Shown in pieces: positions 1 to 12,500 of a stretch of DNA of 64,000 nucleotides. Made by a program: the position numbers and the translations under genes. The stretch lies in the NCBI RefSeq assembly GCF_018691265.1, contig NW_024881324.1:1578230-1642229 (forward strand). Direction: 5' to 3'. Source of the DNA: Tyto alba (taxonomy: Eukaryota; Chordata; Aves; Strigiformes; Tytonidae). How positions within the stretch are numbered: the first letter of the stretch is position 1; every line of letters starts with the position of its first letter. Below the pieces are notes generated by a model. It ran no database searches and was not told the DNA's origin. It worked only from the letters and a program-made list of their open reading frames with translations.

Positions 1-2540
1 ATGTACTGTGGCAACGGACAGATTCACAGGAGCTATCAGAAGAGAAAGGCAGTCATAAAGTTCCAGCTCTGTCCTCCGGTCCTATTACGTCTCTTTCGTT
101 AGGAGAGCCAAAGCTCTTCTACCACCATTCAGCAAAACTGTAAGGTGCAGACAGTTGCATTCCCTGCATTCCCAGTAGGTCTTTGGAGAGAGGAAGGAAG
201 CAAGGGAGAGGACAAGGTCCAAACCCTGGCCCATAGCTTCCTCAGATATTTAAGCCAGAAGGAACTCAGCTCCGTAGTAAAGGAAAATGATCTTGGCTAG
301 ACCAAGACCATCCTGCTACCAAAGATGTGTTGCTGTTGATTAGGGTTTTATTAGAAATTTACCATGCATGTTTTACTCTGAAGTTGAGAAATTGTTTTAC
401 CACTGGATAACTTTTCACCGGAAAACCATCTTTGTCTGTCACGAAATCTGCTATCTTGTGTGAAAATCAAACACCTGGAAAGCAAAATCTTTCAACCCTA
501 AATCAAAATTTTATATTCAAATAACAAAAGTGTTGGTTTGGGAATCTCACTGGGTGCTAGAATTTTAAATGTAGTTTGAATGTCTTCTGCCTTCACTCTC
601 TTCCAATAAGTGAATTTCCCAGACAAAGAGTGGCGTAGCAGCTGTGTAAAAGCCAAAGAACATGGTGCAGTGCAGGTTGATCTCCCAGCTGTAGAAAAGG
701 ACATGAGAAACCTCAATTACAACTCCCAAATCTACATGTTTCTAGGGTGTGAGAAGAGAACCAAAACACAAGCGGTTTAACCCAAAGTCTTTGGAGGTTC
801 CTCTGCACACAGGAGCTAGATCTAACTAGACTCCACCTCCTTACCTTCTCTAGTGGAGAATTATTGGAAAAATTTGGATATATAAGGAACATTAATATAT
901 CAATATTTATACACTCAATAGGCTTAGATGCTTTCTTGACATCTTCAAATTCTCTAATGTGTAAATCACTGCTAAATTGGTATGATAGTGCAGGCCTTTA
1001 TTTATTTTAGGTTACATCCTGCCCTCTCTGTCGTATCAGGGGATTACAGACATGGTGGAACCTGTGCTGTTTCTCTGCGTAAGGAAAAGAAGGCCAGCCT
1101 GCAGATGCTTACAGTGCATCTTTACTCTCTCTCCTGCATACTGTAGAGCCCCAAACCTCCACCAGCCACTGCTCCCTTTCAGCTTCAGAACTGATCAGCA
1201 ATCGCATGGCTCCATAGCTGCTCTTCTGCAGTTTGGCACAAGCTGCAATCTTCTGGTCCCCAGAGCCTTCTGAGTTAGATCTCCCTAAATTGGTTACATT
1301 ACATCCAGTTTTACAAAATCAGCCAGATAAGACTTCACAAATAATTGCATATTCAGCCATTTTTCAGCCTAGATGTGTACACCATACTAAAAGGACTGCC
1401 AAAATTGTACGACCACAGAAGTTCCTAAGAAAGCAGCCTCCTACTTCCCACTCTTATTGGCTTCTCTGCTGCAGTTCAGCCTATACCTCTTGTGGGTCTG
1501 AAGTATTTTTTTGTACTCTGCATTAATCTTAAACCCTCTGTGACCAAAATAGGGCTAGTCTTCTCCTTCAGAGGCTGTCCATAAAAGTATATTGGTTGCT
1601 TGCTTCCAACAGGAATCATACCCCAATTAGTGCTTTAAAACAATGTACAATCATACGATCTTCCATTGGCTAATAATGTGAGGGCCTAGAGGAAATTATG
1701 CTCTCTTAAATAATAATTTTTAGTTTTACACCTGTGAGCTCTTCTCAGAGTGACAGGCAATGCTTTGGAGTTATTATGGGAGGCTGTCACTGGATATTGT
1801 TGTGGTAACTGCTGGAAATCATTTTCAGATATCTGAAAAACTTATAAAGCATTTCTTGAGAAAATTCAATGAGACCTGTTTATTTGAAAAAAGGTGAAGC
1901 ATTTACAGAGTCAAAACAAATAATGTGCAGGGTTGAACCAGGCAGAGGAGGCTGGTCTGCATTAGAGCTGTTTTTAAGGATTTCCCACTTCCTTCTAGCA
2001 TCACTTTAGTTCCATCAGTCAAAGCTCTACCTTTAGCCATTGCAAAACTGGGAGGTTTTCTTTAGCTCTAACTTGAAAACTTCTTTCTTGCTCTTCTTTA
2101 AAATGATAACTTCTGCATAGGAGAGAGCAAGTAGGATAAAGGAAATTGAGAAAAGAGACAGAAGAAGGACAACCCAATAAACCTTTTAAAATTTGAACTA
2201 GAAATGATCTGGGAGGGCAGCTTGAACCTTTACCACATGTCTTGTCAACCACACTGTGATTTTCTGGAAGTGAAATTCTTTTATCACATGATCTCAGAGC
2301 AGGACTGCTACCATTACAGTGTAACCAATACATTACTGTAGTGCTGTGCATCACCCACAGCTTCGGCACAGTTCTATATATATTTTATTGCTCTTCCATT
2401 TACTGTTTGGCAGAACTTTCTGAATTGGTGTTTTGAGTCTTTGTATTGTGGATTCAGAAACTAGAAAATCTTGATAGCATGCATACAGACACTTCCCCCA
2501 CAGCCAGTAGCAGTAGTATTGTTGTGATGCTCCATATATA
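1..2540. other. AT-rich unique sequence, no gene seen
   Basis: I see no exon, RNA gene or recognisable transposon here. The longest open frame (minus strand, 2019-2369, 116 codons) has no recognisable domain, and an open frame of that size is expected by chance in vertebrate non-coding DNA. Base composition matches the rest of the window. Confidence 0.6.
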
Positions 2541-2544
2541 TGAA

Positions 2545-2580
<36 letters not shown>

Positions 2581-2617
2581 ATTGTTGTTGTTATTATTAT
2601 TATTATTATTGTTGTTA
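2545..2617. repeat. Compound trinucleotide microsatellite (GAT)n then (ATT/GTT)n
   Basis: Eleven uninterrupted GAT units (2545-2577) run directly into about 40 bp of mixed ATT and GTT units. The small open frame across it encodes a run of aspartates followed by isoleucine and valine. That is a by-product of the repeat and not a protein signal. The tract is likely to vary in length between individuals. Confidence 0.95.
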
Positions 2618-2764
2618 TCTCATATCATGTTTCATCTATCATCCAAGTGGATTTATCATGCACATACTGTTACAAAAATAAATACTTGAGTAACTTTCAT
2701 GTGGGGATGCATTGCTTTCATGGGAACAGGGAATCTCCTTCCTTTTTCAAAAAAATCTTAGAGC

Positions 2765-2803
2765 AAATTCATTAACAGAAGCTGCAAAATTCATTAACAA
2801 AAG
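2765..2803. repeat. Short direct duplication, 22-bp period
   Basis: A 17-bp word beginning AAATTCATTAACA occurs at 2765-2781 and again at 2787-2803 with one mismatch (AGAAG against AAAAG). This looks like a small local slippage duplication. Confidence 0.7.
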
Positions 2804-5800
2804 TCATAATACCAATGCTACTTAAGTATTACTGTGCATACAAGTCTGCCTAGTAATGTTGCCTTTTTCAAAAATGATTTAATTAGTGGGTCAGAAGTTT
2901 TCTTGTTTGTTCATTTGTCAAATCTGACTTTACTCATGGGATAATTAAAACTTAGGAAGATGTAAGGGAAGTAGAAACAGAATATGCAAAAAAAACCCCA
3001 ATGGAGTAATCTGCATTTTCAGGGAATGTGGGTGTTGGCAATGTTATGACCTGGGTAGGCCTGTGCTCTCAGTCACAGCTGTAGAAACCCTTTTCTGCCC
3101 ATCACATGTTGTTTTCAAGGGGATAACTGGCAGTGTAAACAACTCTCTTCTTCTTCTTCCCTGTTGTACAACAGCAAATCTGTGATTGAATGTTGTTGAA
3201 TCCATGCAAACAGACTAGTGTAAATGATAAATTTGCTACACTGTTAGTTTACCTACTTTGGGTGTGCTCACAGGCAGAAGAATATAGGTATCCTACAATC
3301 TTTGATATATTATCCTCACAAAAACCAGTGAGGTAATAAAGTGCTATCTCTATTACTCACAAGAAGGATAAAAGAGGGAAGAAAAGCAGAACTGTTGCAC
3401 CCTGAGTTGATAAATTCTTGCAAGAGAAACAAAACAAGCTTCTGAACTTAAGTCAGACATAGCATACCAGGTAGCCATATTAGCATGGCATTACAGCCAG
3501 GCAAATAAGCCCTAAAGAAATAACATGGCAGAAATGCCCTCAGAATGAATATAGTATCTCTGTACAATGTTATTTTCTGTATATGTTCTAATGAAAATAA
3601 AGTGTGCCTAATAAAATAAAATGTGCATTTGGAAGACTGAAAAATCAGAGGAAAGAAACCTGTGCAAGAGATTTGAGGTGAAAAATTAGTTCCTCCACCA
3701 AGATAAGGAACACAGTGCTTGAAAAATAAAATTAAAGCAGGTAGGTGCATCACCACTTTTTGTGTCTTACTGCTTTATTGTTTTCATGTCTTCTTCAAAA
3801 CAGCTGGTATCTCTTGTGTCAGAATCTGGCATAATTTTCTATGTTTTTCTGTTTCCTTTTTGGGGGAAAAAAACCCCAACCAACCAGCCAAAAAATTAAA
3901 AGACAAAAAACCTATTGTTAATCTGTGGTGGATCAAATACTTTCATGTATCTTCTGCCCTTTCCCTCCTTTCCCCCACCCTACACTGCCACGCTGGGTCA
4001 GAACACTGGCTGGGAAGAGGAAGATACACTAGGAGAGGAAGAAACACAAGAATTTGAACAATTAATATTTGAGCTTTTTCATCTCCCACCTTGATTTGAA
4101 TTACTGCAATTCTTCTAAACCCAAACAACCCTTACGTGCATGAAGGTTATGATTTGTACTCCTTGCTCATTTAGAAGTATCATTACGCTTTGAAAAAACA
4201 AAGCCAGAGCACCACCCCAAAGCACCATGAAGGTCACAGTGCCACTGGAGAAAATGCGTGGCCTGCCAGATACTCTGCTTCACCCCTGGCCAACTGTGCG
4301 GCCTTCCAGGCGTTCGTCTGGTGCCACTATAAGTGGGAAAGAAAACAAACATGAGGAACTCATACCTCAGTGTGGAGAGAATGACATAAATGAAGTAACT
4401 CTGAAGATGCCATGCCCTCGGTCATTGAATACCTGGTTTGTTTTCTATTTAGCTCTGTGTTGTGTGTGAGATAACAGACACGAGTTAATTATGCTCTAAA
4501 AGGAAAAGAGTGATGTCTTCAATAAATAAAGATCTTGCATATCCCTATGCCTTACAAATAGATTGCAAACTTGCTGATAGGTTGCAAACTGTGCCTCATA
4601 ATATGTACGTTCCTTGACTGTTGACTAACAGAAGCAATCAGCCGTGCCTTACGTGAACCGTAATATAACTCCTTGTGGAATCAGTAATTTGGTGCTCTTC
4701 TTACCCTATGTCCAATTTAATCAAGTGCCAAGCCTCTTTGACTTCTAGATGACTTCAGTTGGACAAGAGGGTTCTCATTGCAGACCGTCAGAACTATGTT
4801 ACCTTATTCCTTCTCATATCTGTTACTTAAATTCAAAAGTGCTGCAGTTACTTAAGATTTATCTCTCATTTCTGTTGTCCAAGAAAGTTTTAAGAAAGTA
4901 AGTGACATTTATGGATAGTCTGTCCTTTTAGGGGGGTCAAAGGGCTCAATAGCACAATTTTCAGCAGAACTCCCTTTGAAATATATCCCAGCTTGTAACA
5001 CACAAGTCCATTGGACCAGGTTCTTCATACTGGATTTAACAACTACATAATCTGGCACTGAGTGTATTCATCCATGAAAGAAACTGTAGGATTCTCCTGT
5101 GAGATTTAGAGATTGAATACCATAGGCTGCCACAGTTTTTCAAAATGAAACGATTACAGAAAGGGTAAAGAAGAGAAACATTAAAATGAAAATATGTTTC
5201 TAACTTTATCCCTCCAAGAATTTAATAAGCTGAAGTACTCAGCAGATAAAGAGAAATCTACATTTTAAAGTCACTATAAATTTCTTTTTTCCTTTACCAC
5301 CAGCAGAAAAGAACAGACGGATAACAGATAAAAAAGATGTTTGTATTAGGGTTGAATGAAGAAATGTTTTTCCTCAAATAACTTAATGCAAGACATTTAC
5401 TGAAAATTTTTATAGGAGATTTTTTAATTAAATACATCTTTGATTCAGTTCTTAATCTTCCACAAAGTTATTCATAGCACCTTCAGGAAGATAATTATAT
5501 GATCTACCCAAAAATTAGTCTTTGATGAAACTCTCGTCTTTTCCAAACTGGAATTGGCCACTGTAAAATATATCAGCCAGTTCTAATAAAGGTAAATATA
5601 AGAAACCTGTTGAGACAGGGAAAAAGGAGGAAGCTCTGCTGTATCTAAACACATCAGTTTATTAGTTATATACATCCATGTTAAGTAGGTATAATAAGGC
5701 TAGGACCTCTTCCCTTGCTGGTGTCCCATGGCCCCGGTTTCCCACCATGCTGAGCTGGCTTTTTCCTGCAGCAGCACATCCTTGCAGTGCTTGGCAGGCA

Positions 5801-6179
5801 GGTACTGCTTCTTTGGTGAACTGGAAGAACAGTCAGACCAAGAAGAGTGGCAGAAGCTCAGGTTGTACCTGCTGAGCAGCTGGAAAGATTATGGCATGAG
5901 GAGAGAAGAGGAACTGAGTTAATATACGTGCTTATAAAAACATAGAGGTAATGCTAGCTGAACAGCTCTTGATAAATCAGAACCATTGTGCCTGAATAAG
6001 AACAGATGCTCCCTTTAGAATAAGCGTATTTAAGTATGTTAGGTAAGTTAAGTAGCCACTTCTTTTAAGTGAGAATAATTGATTCTTGCAGTTCAGTGAG
6101 AGGATGCCAGAAAACAAATCAAACACAGCAGCAGATAGCTAGAGCCATGGTTAGCAAAAAGGAGAAAGAAAGAGGTAAA

Positions 6180-6222
6180 GGCAATAGCAGAATAAGAAAG
6201 AGAGAGGGCAATAGCAGAATAA
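6180..6222. repeat. Short direct duplication, 27-bp period
   Basis: The 16-bp word GGCAATAGCAGAATAA is present exactly at 6180-6195 and 6207-6222. The spacer is purine-rich (AGAGAG), which suggests slippage in a polypurine tract. Confidence 0.8.
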
Positions 6223-8842
6223 AAGCAGCGTGCTCATAAGCATGGTTGTTTCCTCTAGAGTGGCCAGAAACCTCCATAAGATGCTGCAAGTGGCACTGCT
6301 GGATACACCTGAAAACTCAGTAGGAAATTAAAAGGCAATTAAGTGTGTGTTAACTTGTGGAGCATGTCATATGGGTCCTTATATGACTCAGTGTTCATGT
6401 TCTGTGCTGTTATGCTGGGCAGTTGTTTTGTTCTGTCACTTGTACTCTCCAAACATTTAGCTGTAGCCTAGCAGGGATTGAGGGGGAAATAACATCCCAA
6501 TTTTCACACCAGCAACAGCTGCTTTGGTTAGGCAGTACACTAAATATAGTAATTTGCTATGTAGCCAATAACAGTGATAGCACATCAAAAAGAGATTCTG
6601 TGACATAGCAGGGATTCCTAATGTGCTACGAATGATGGATGGGCTGTTCACGCACCTCACAGAATGATGCTGCTTTTCAAAATGGAAAGCGGCGTGTGTG
6701 ACCATCAATATCTTACATTGAATTATTGGCTTCTGTCACAATGCCTGTATTTTAGCCAACTCATATGGTGGAAAATTATTTTATTCTAGTGACATTCCTG
6801 ATAAAAGAGCCATCAGTAAATATTTTCCCTGAGAAATGTGTTCTAGAGGTTTGCAGGTAATAGCAACAGTCCTTTGAAGAGCCATCTGTGACTCATAACA
6901 AGTAAAACAAAACCATTATTGGACAAAAATTGAAACATGAATATGCTCGTGTTTAGTGGGTCTCTTTTTGAGACATAAGCATTCTCTATGCCAAACATCA
7001 AGATGGATGGCTGTTATACCTGTGTAGTATGCTGCCTGACTAAATGTTAGTGTTGCCTTCTGTGCCTTCATTATTGGTGGGGATAAAGTGCCTCCAGTTG
7101 ACAAAGGTGGTATGATAAAACACTACCACTCCTGCCCTTCACCCCAAGTTGCCAAGAGGATTTCAGCAGCATTGCTGGTATACCTCAGCCTGTGTGGATT
7201 GTAATGAAACACCATCTGACAGGACAGCAGCCAAGGCAGTAAGTGGGGTTTCCTCTCCATAAGCCAATGAGGAAATTAAAAATGCATTGAGGCTGGGGCT
7301 TGCTGTGTTCTGCTTCTCATCTTATACTATCAAGTACTATGTAATACCTGAGATACTTTCCAAAATTAATTATACTGAATTCAGTTATTCAACCATATCA
7401 AGCGTAGCATGAAGATTTCAGCCAGGTCCAGAAAACCACGAGTGTTCACAACGATGCCATCTGAGCACCGTCTATAACTGTCTATGCACATCCTATGAAA
7501 GGCAGGTGATTTGATTGAAATCAAAGCATATAGGACAGCAGTACAGGGTGAAATTTATTCAGAGACAGTTGCAACCTCTTCTTCCTTCAGTTATACTTCA
7601 GGACTGGGTTACATTAGCACACCTGTTTCATATTAATTGCATCATGATCTTTTCATTTGATGTTCTACAGTGGTTCTGTAGCTTCTCCATAGGGAACAGT
7701 TCCTCCTGTTCCTTTTTCTTTTTGTGTCCTCCACTGGTGGATGCTCTTCGGCAAACCCTTGGAACTTTCCAAAACAATCCTTAGCACTGGGCCCTTCTGC
7801 AAAGTGACAACCATTGACAAACAAATTTTGATGTGGTGTTATGTCTTCTACTGTCTCTTCCTCACTTCTAGTACTCTTGAGTTAACCCTGGGCCACAGGA
7901 TTTCCCATCTTCCCAAAACTTGTGACTTTACCAAATGATCAGTATCCCTACCACATACCTGCAATGCATATAAACAAACTATATGTCATTTATTGCAGGC
8001 ACTGAAGAAAGCAGAATTGCCTGCTATCTACAAGACAATAGCATCGATGGAATGCCGTGGCATATACAGTAGTATGATATATGGAATATAGTTGTCATTG
8101 TGTCACAGATTTAATTTAATAAACCTTATTTTGTATGAATCAGTATTAGGACTTTTAAATCATAGCGTTAGCTGTTAAAATCTTTGGAATTTAAATGAAC
8201 TTTTGCATTTTGCAATACCAAATATCTCACACTGCAAAGTATAACAGTATTGGGACCTGCGAATGTCACTAAGCTTGTTTCTGCTTGGGTTTTGGTATTA
8301 ATTTTGAAGGTTAAAATGTAAATGACATTTTGTCATTTGTGAAATAAGACCATTTTCATAAAGTTGAAATGGGATCTAAAGTGCTTGCATTTTTCAAGGT
8401 TTTTAATATCACTGGAAATAGTTTGGCAAGCCCTATTCGAGAACCACAAATACTATAATCAATAGCAAAAAAACAAGATATCTATCAGCCCAGTGGGGAT
8501 GGACCAATTTAACACAGCATATTTCCTCCTTTTTTAAAAAATTTTTCCATTTTCAGAAGTACTAGACAAACAGTTAATTAAACACTTCTTAAAGTGTACT
8601 ACCAATTAATTCTTTGTCATATGTTTCTGAGGTTTTCTGTTTCCGTGAACAGTTATTAATTACATGAGGAATAAAACCTCAAGTTTTTACTGCATTTTTT
8701 TCACTGTAAGCCTCATTTCTAGAGAATCATGGGTAGCAACAGTAAAGTGCAGACCTACCTGGTCAAGTATTCTCAAATAGTAGAATGTAACAAGTGTAGA
8801 GTAGTAGTGTAGTCAGCCTCCTTTGAACCAGACATAGATGAT

Positions 8843-8885
8843 GACTCTAGAGATTTCTGAAAACTAGTGACTCTGGAGATTTCTG
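8843..8885. repeat. Short direct duplication, 26-bp period
   Basis: GACTCTAGAGATTTCTG (8843-8859) recurs at 8869-8885 with a single A to G change. It is a local tandem duplication with no evident function. Confidence 0.75.
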
Positions 8886-9525
8886 TCCTTTCAACCTAAA
8901 CCAGATTTTATTCTTTCCTCCTTCAGCTTTCCAATTATTGGTCCACCTTTTCCATCTGAGGATCTTTAAAAATAACACCACTTCAGAAATTATATTCCCT
9001 GTTTAACATGGGTCCTTTTTGAACCTGTTTCTCAGATGCTACTACTTTTTCAAGAAAAACTCAGCAGAAACAGGAACCGTATGCTTCCTCATGAGAAAAA
9101 TCCTCTTAGAAGGGAAGGAAATTCATCTTCAGTCTTGCAGACTGAGTATGCTTGTTCCTGCTGAGAGACAGAATAGGGCAGTCTTGTGGACCAGGCAGGG
9201 GCTGCTGGCTAAAACCATGTTTCGGAATCCAAATATCAGAAAAGAAACTCAGGTTCAACCCAAGGCATCTAAATAAGGTGATATCTCCTCCCTGGTGCTG
9301 TCCTCACTTGCCCTTGGGGTGTGCTCTTTGCCCTAAAGCTCTCTGCGATTTGTTAACTGATAAGGGCAAATAACAGAGGTAATACTAGGAGTTTCAAGAG
9401 GGCAACTGTAGACCAACTAGCAAAGGCATGAAACAATCAGTGCCTGTCTGCCACCAAGTGAAAACTGAATCATCTTCAGAATCATCAGAAATCTATACTA
9501 AATTTTACCCTATCATATTGTTCTT

Positions 9526-9547
9526 AAAAAAAAAAAAAAAAAAAAAA
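9526..9547. repeat. Poly(A) tract, 22 nt
   Basis: Uninterrupted run of 22 A. No AATAAA signal or coding remnant precedes it closely, so it is more likely a mononucleotide microsatellite than a retrocopy tail. Confidence 0.95.
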
Positions 9548-12500
9548 GAAAATTTGTGCATTTTAGGCTAGTTTAGAAAAAGAAAGCCTTAATCCATTAT
9601 GCAAGTAACATGCTGTTCTTTGTTACTACTAATTATCAGGTATAGGTGCATGTTGAGGGCTCCACTGGACATGCGTAATCCTCACTTCTCTAAATTATCT
9701 TCTGATGAAGGGCTCTACTAAGTGCGAGCTAGAGGTATAAAAATCCATTCCCAGACATATTTTACACATACCTATGTTTGTTTCCCCTAAAGTAAAGCTT
9801 GTATTCCAGTTTTTTATCGAATAATCCAACAGGAGTTAGGAAATAGGGACTGTGATAAATAAAAAGCTGATATAACTCAGAGTAAATTTCCAACACTCTA
9901 CAAACTAAGTACCTGACAGTCATGCTGGACCACAGTTGCTTATGCTGTCCATGACTACCTTGGTATTATTTTGTGCTTCTCCTCCCACCATTTTGGTTAT
10001 ATCAACCTATTAGGTTCTTGTTGGACAGTTAGATGGTAAACTCTTTGAGGCAATGATGTTTTTTCCATTAAAATATAGTGTTTGGTATGGTGGATAGCAA
10101 ACACATGACCATGGTCTCCAGGACTAATGCATGCTTCACATGCTTTGTCATATTCAAAAATAGTATTTGATTTGATTGGTGTTACATCTACCTGTGTCTT
10201 GTTTTCTTTATCCACAGAATGTCTGCTCACACCCAAACACTCAAAAGGCCTTTCAAAATTCTGAGGATGAAGTAAAAATAAAACTTGAGAAACTAATGAA
10301 TTTCCTTGTTTCTTTTATTATTTGCCTTCCGCTGGATTCATATTTTCTAAGTGCATTTCCATAACAAATCTACAAAGTTGCTACAGAAGACACAAAATAG
10401 AACTTCTCCTGTGTTTTTGCATTACTTCCATAACTGAAGCTACTGAAGGAATGTCAAATATTGCAAAATTTATGATTCTTATCATAGGGGTTGGCAGTAG
10501 ATCAGCTCTCCTCCTTCATCTGAAATTCAAAACACCGTTATTATTTCCATGCAGTTATTTTGCCCTTTCCATATCTTATATTTAACTGAATGAGTCATAA
10601 TTGTCTTCTTTCAATTATGCTGAAATAAAAATTGCGTTGATAGCACTGGTGGGTGTACTTGACAATGCTGCCCCCCACAGCTCCTCTGCCTTTTTCTGCA
10701 GACTGAGGAAACAACTGAGCTGTAGAAGTCCCAAATGTGCTCTTCCTTTAACTAAATTAAGCCTCTTGTCTCCCTTCGAAATTCAAAGCTGCATAAGAGA
10801 AGCAAATAAATCGAGTGGTGCTATGGCATTTAGCTATCCATCAGCACTATAAACCGTTGCTTGCCTACCTGCTTAAAAAAGTTAACTACTTATATTCCTA
10901 CCACTCTCTGGTCCAGGTTGCCCTCCTCTGAATCCTTAGTAAACCTCAGACTAAACCATGACAACTTGTGTTAAGCAGAGTTCAGCATGGTACAAGGCGT
11001 ATATATATTATTAATTACTTCTGAGGATGTTGGACCACACCTCAGCACTGCAGCGCTGAGTAACCAGCAGTGTCCCTCGCCACCTGTACGTGCTCCACAT
11101 ACTGCACTGCCAGCATCCCCACCATCACCAGGTGACCTGTCTGACAAAACAGGAGATGTCTGCTGCTCCTCTGAGCAGGAATATCCATGTTGTCTGCTCT
11201 CTTAAGATTATTTGTGTTGTTTTTCATTTTCTCAGCAACGGACAGATACAAGATATGAAAATGGTTTAAGAACACTCTTTAGAGTAATTAAGTGCCTTAT
11301 TAGGAAAAGTAATTTGCTTCTCTGTCTCAGGTATACTCATGACTTTATGCCACGTTATTTAATATTATTTGACAGATAAAGTATTTTGCTGGTGCCTGAA
11401 AATTCAGTGGTATATGCTGCACTACAAGGATGGCCTGTCTCCCAGGGAAAGTATTTCTCATGTAATAAAGAGTAAATTTATTTTGAAGTATGATTTCCTT
11501 CCAGGAGGCAGCTGCATGTTTCAAATGAAATAAGTTTACTAGTGGTCCTTCATTTTCCTTAAGGAAATTGTTTGTTAGTTTACATATATGCATTAAGATT
11601 TCATTCATATTGTGCAGGTCTTTAAAAAAAAAATAAAAATCTCTGCTAATATCCACTGCATGACTTCAGAAAACTTACAAAGGATCTAACAATTATCTTG
11701 ATTCCATAAAAAAAATAACTTGTCCAAACAACAATCTGAAAGTGAACTTTATGTAGAGAAAAAGATACCAACTATGTAGTAGCCTGCGATAGCACTCTCT
11801 CTTTGTCTCTCCCCCTTTTCCCTCTCCATCTTCTCTTTCCCCTCCTCCTTTTTAAAGCTTGCTAATTCAGATCAATCCTTCAGTGGTAATATTGCCTTTG
11901 GGTTACATGCCAGCCTATGGAATTATATGTTTGAACACAGGGCCAAACTAGCAGTTATTCCCCTGCCACTAAAGGTGAAAAGGTTTCCAGTAAATCAGGT
12001 TACTTTTCCACAGGGTAAGCGGTGTTAAATACAGTCTCTCTGGGTACTTCATCAATATGATTAACCTATTGGCATTATAGTTATCAAATTACAGTATAAG
12101 AAGTCATAAAGTTAAAAATAAATCTGTTTTCCATCAAGAAAATCTATTTAGGTGGAGACTGCTATATTAAAAGCTTACAGAGTATATGTAATAGCATCAT
12201 AGTTCATAGGGAATCATTACCACAACAGAGGTTTTCAAAATTAAACTTGCAGGAATGTCTTATAGATAAGTAAAAAGCTCTCAAGGGATTCAAGTTACAT
12301 ACTACATAGGGCCATCATCTTATTAGAGTTTTACTACTAACCCTATTAGAAGTCTCCAACCTGAGAAAGATTACAGAATGTGGATTGTAGAGATATTTTG
12401 TAGACACTTTGCAACTCACCACTAAATGTTCACCTTGGGATCTTGGTCCCTGTAGCTGAGTTAAATGGCTGCCCTAATTCCACCGCCATGGCTGCAGCAG

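Larger units (their letters stand above)
2618..9525. other. AT-rich unique sequence, no gene seen
   Basis: No gene or recognisable transposon was found across this stretch. All open frames are under 90 codons and none shows a familiar domain. One at 5728-5922 on the plus strand encodes an acidic, helix-like 64-residue stretch near a pyrimidine-rich CAG, but it has no second exon or family match that I can name. Three short local direct duplications are listed separately. Confidence 0.55.

Noticed and set aside
2446..2775. 109-codon frame with a poly-Asp run
   Set aside because: The Asp and Ile/Val runs come from the GAT and ATT/GTT microsatellite.
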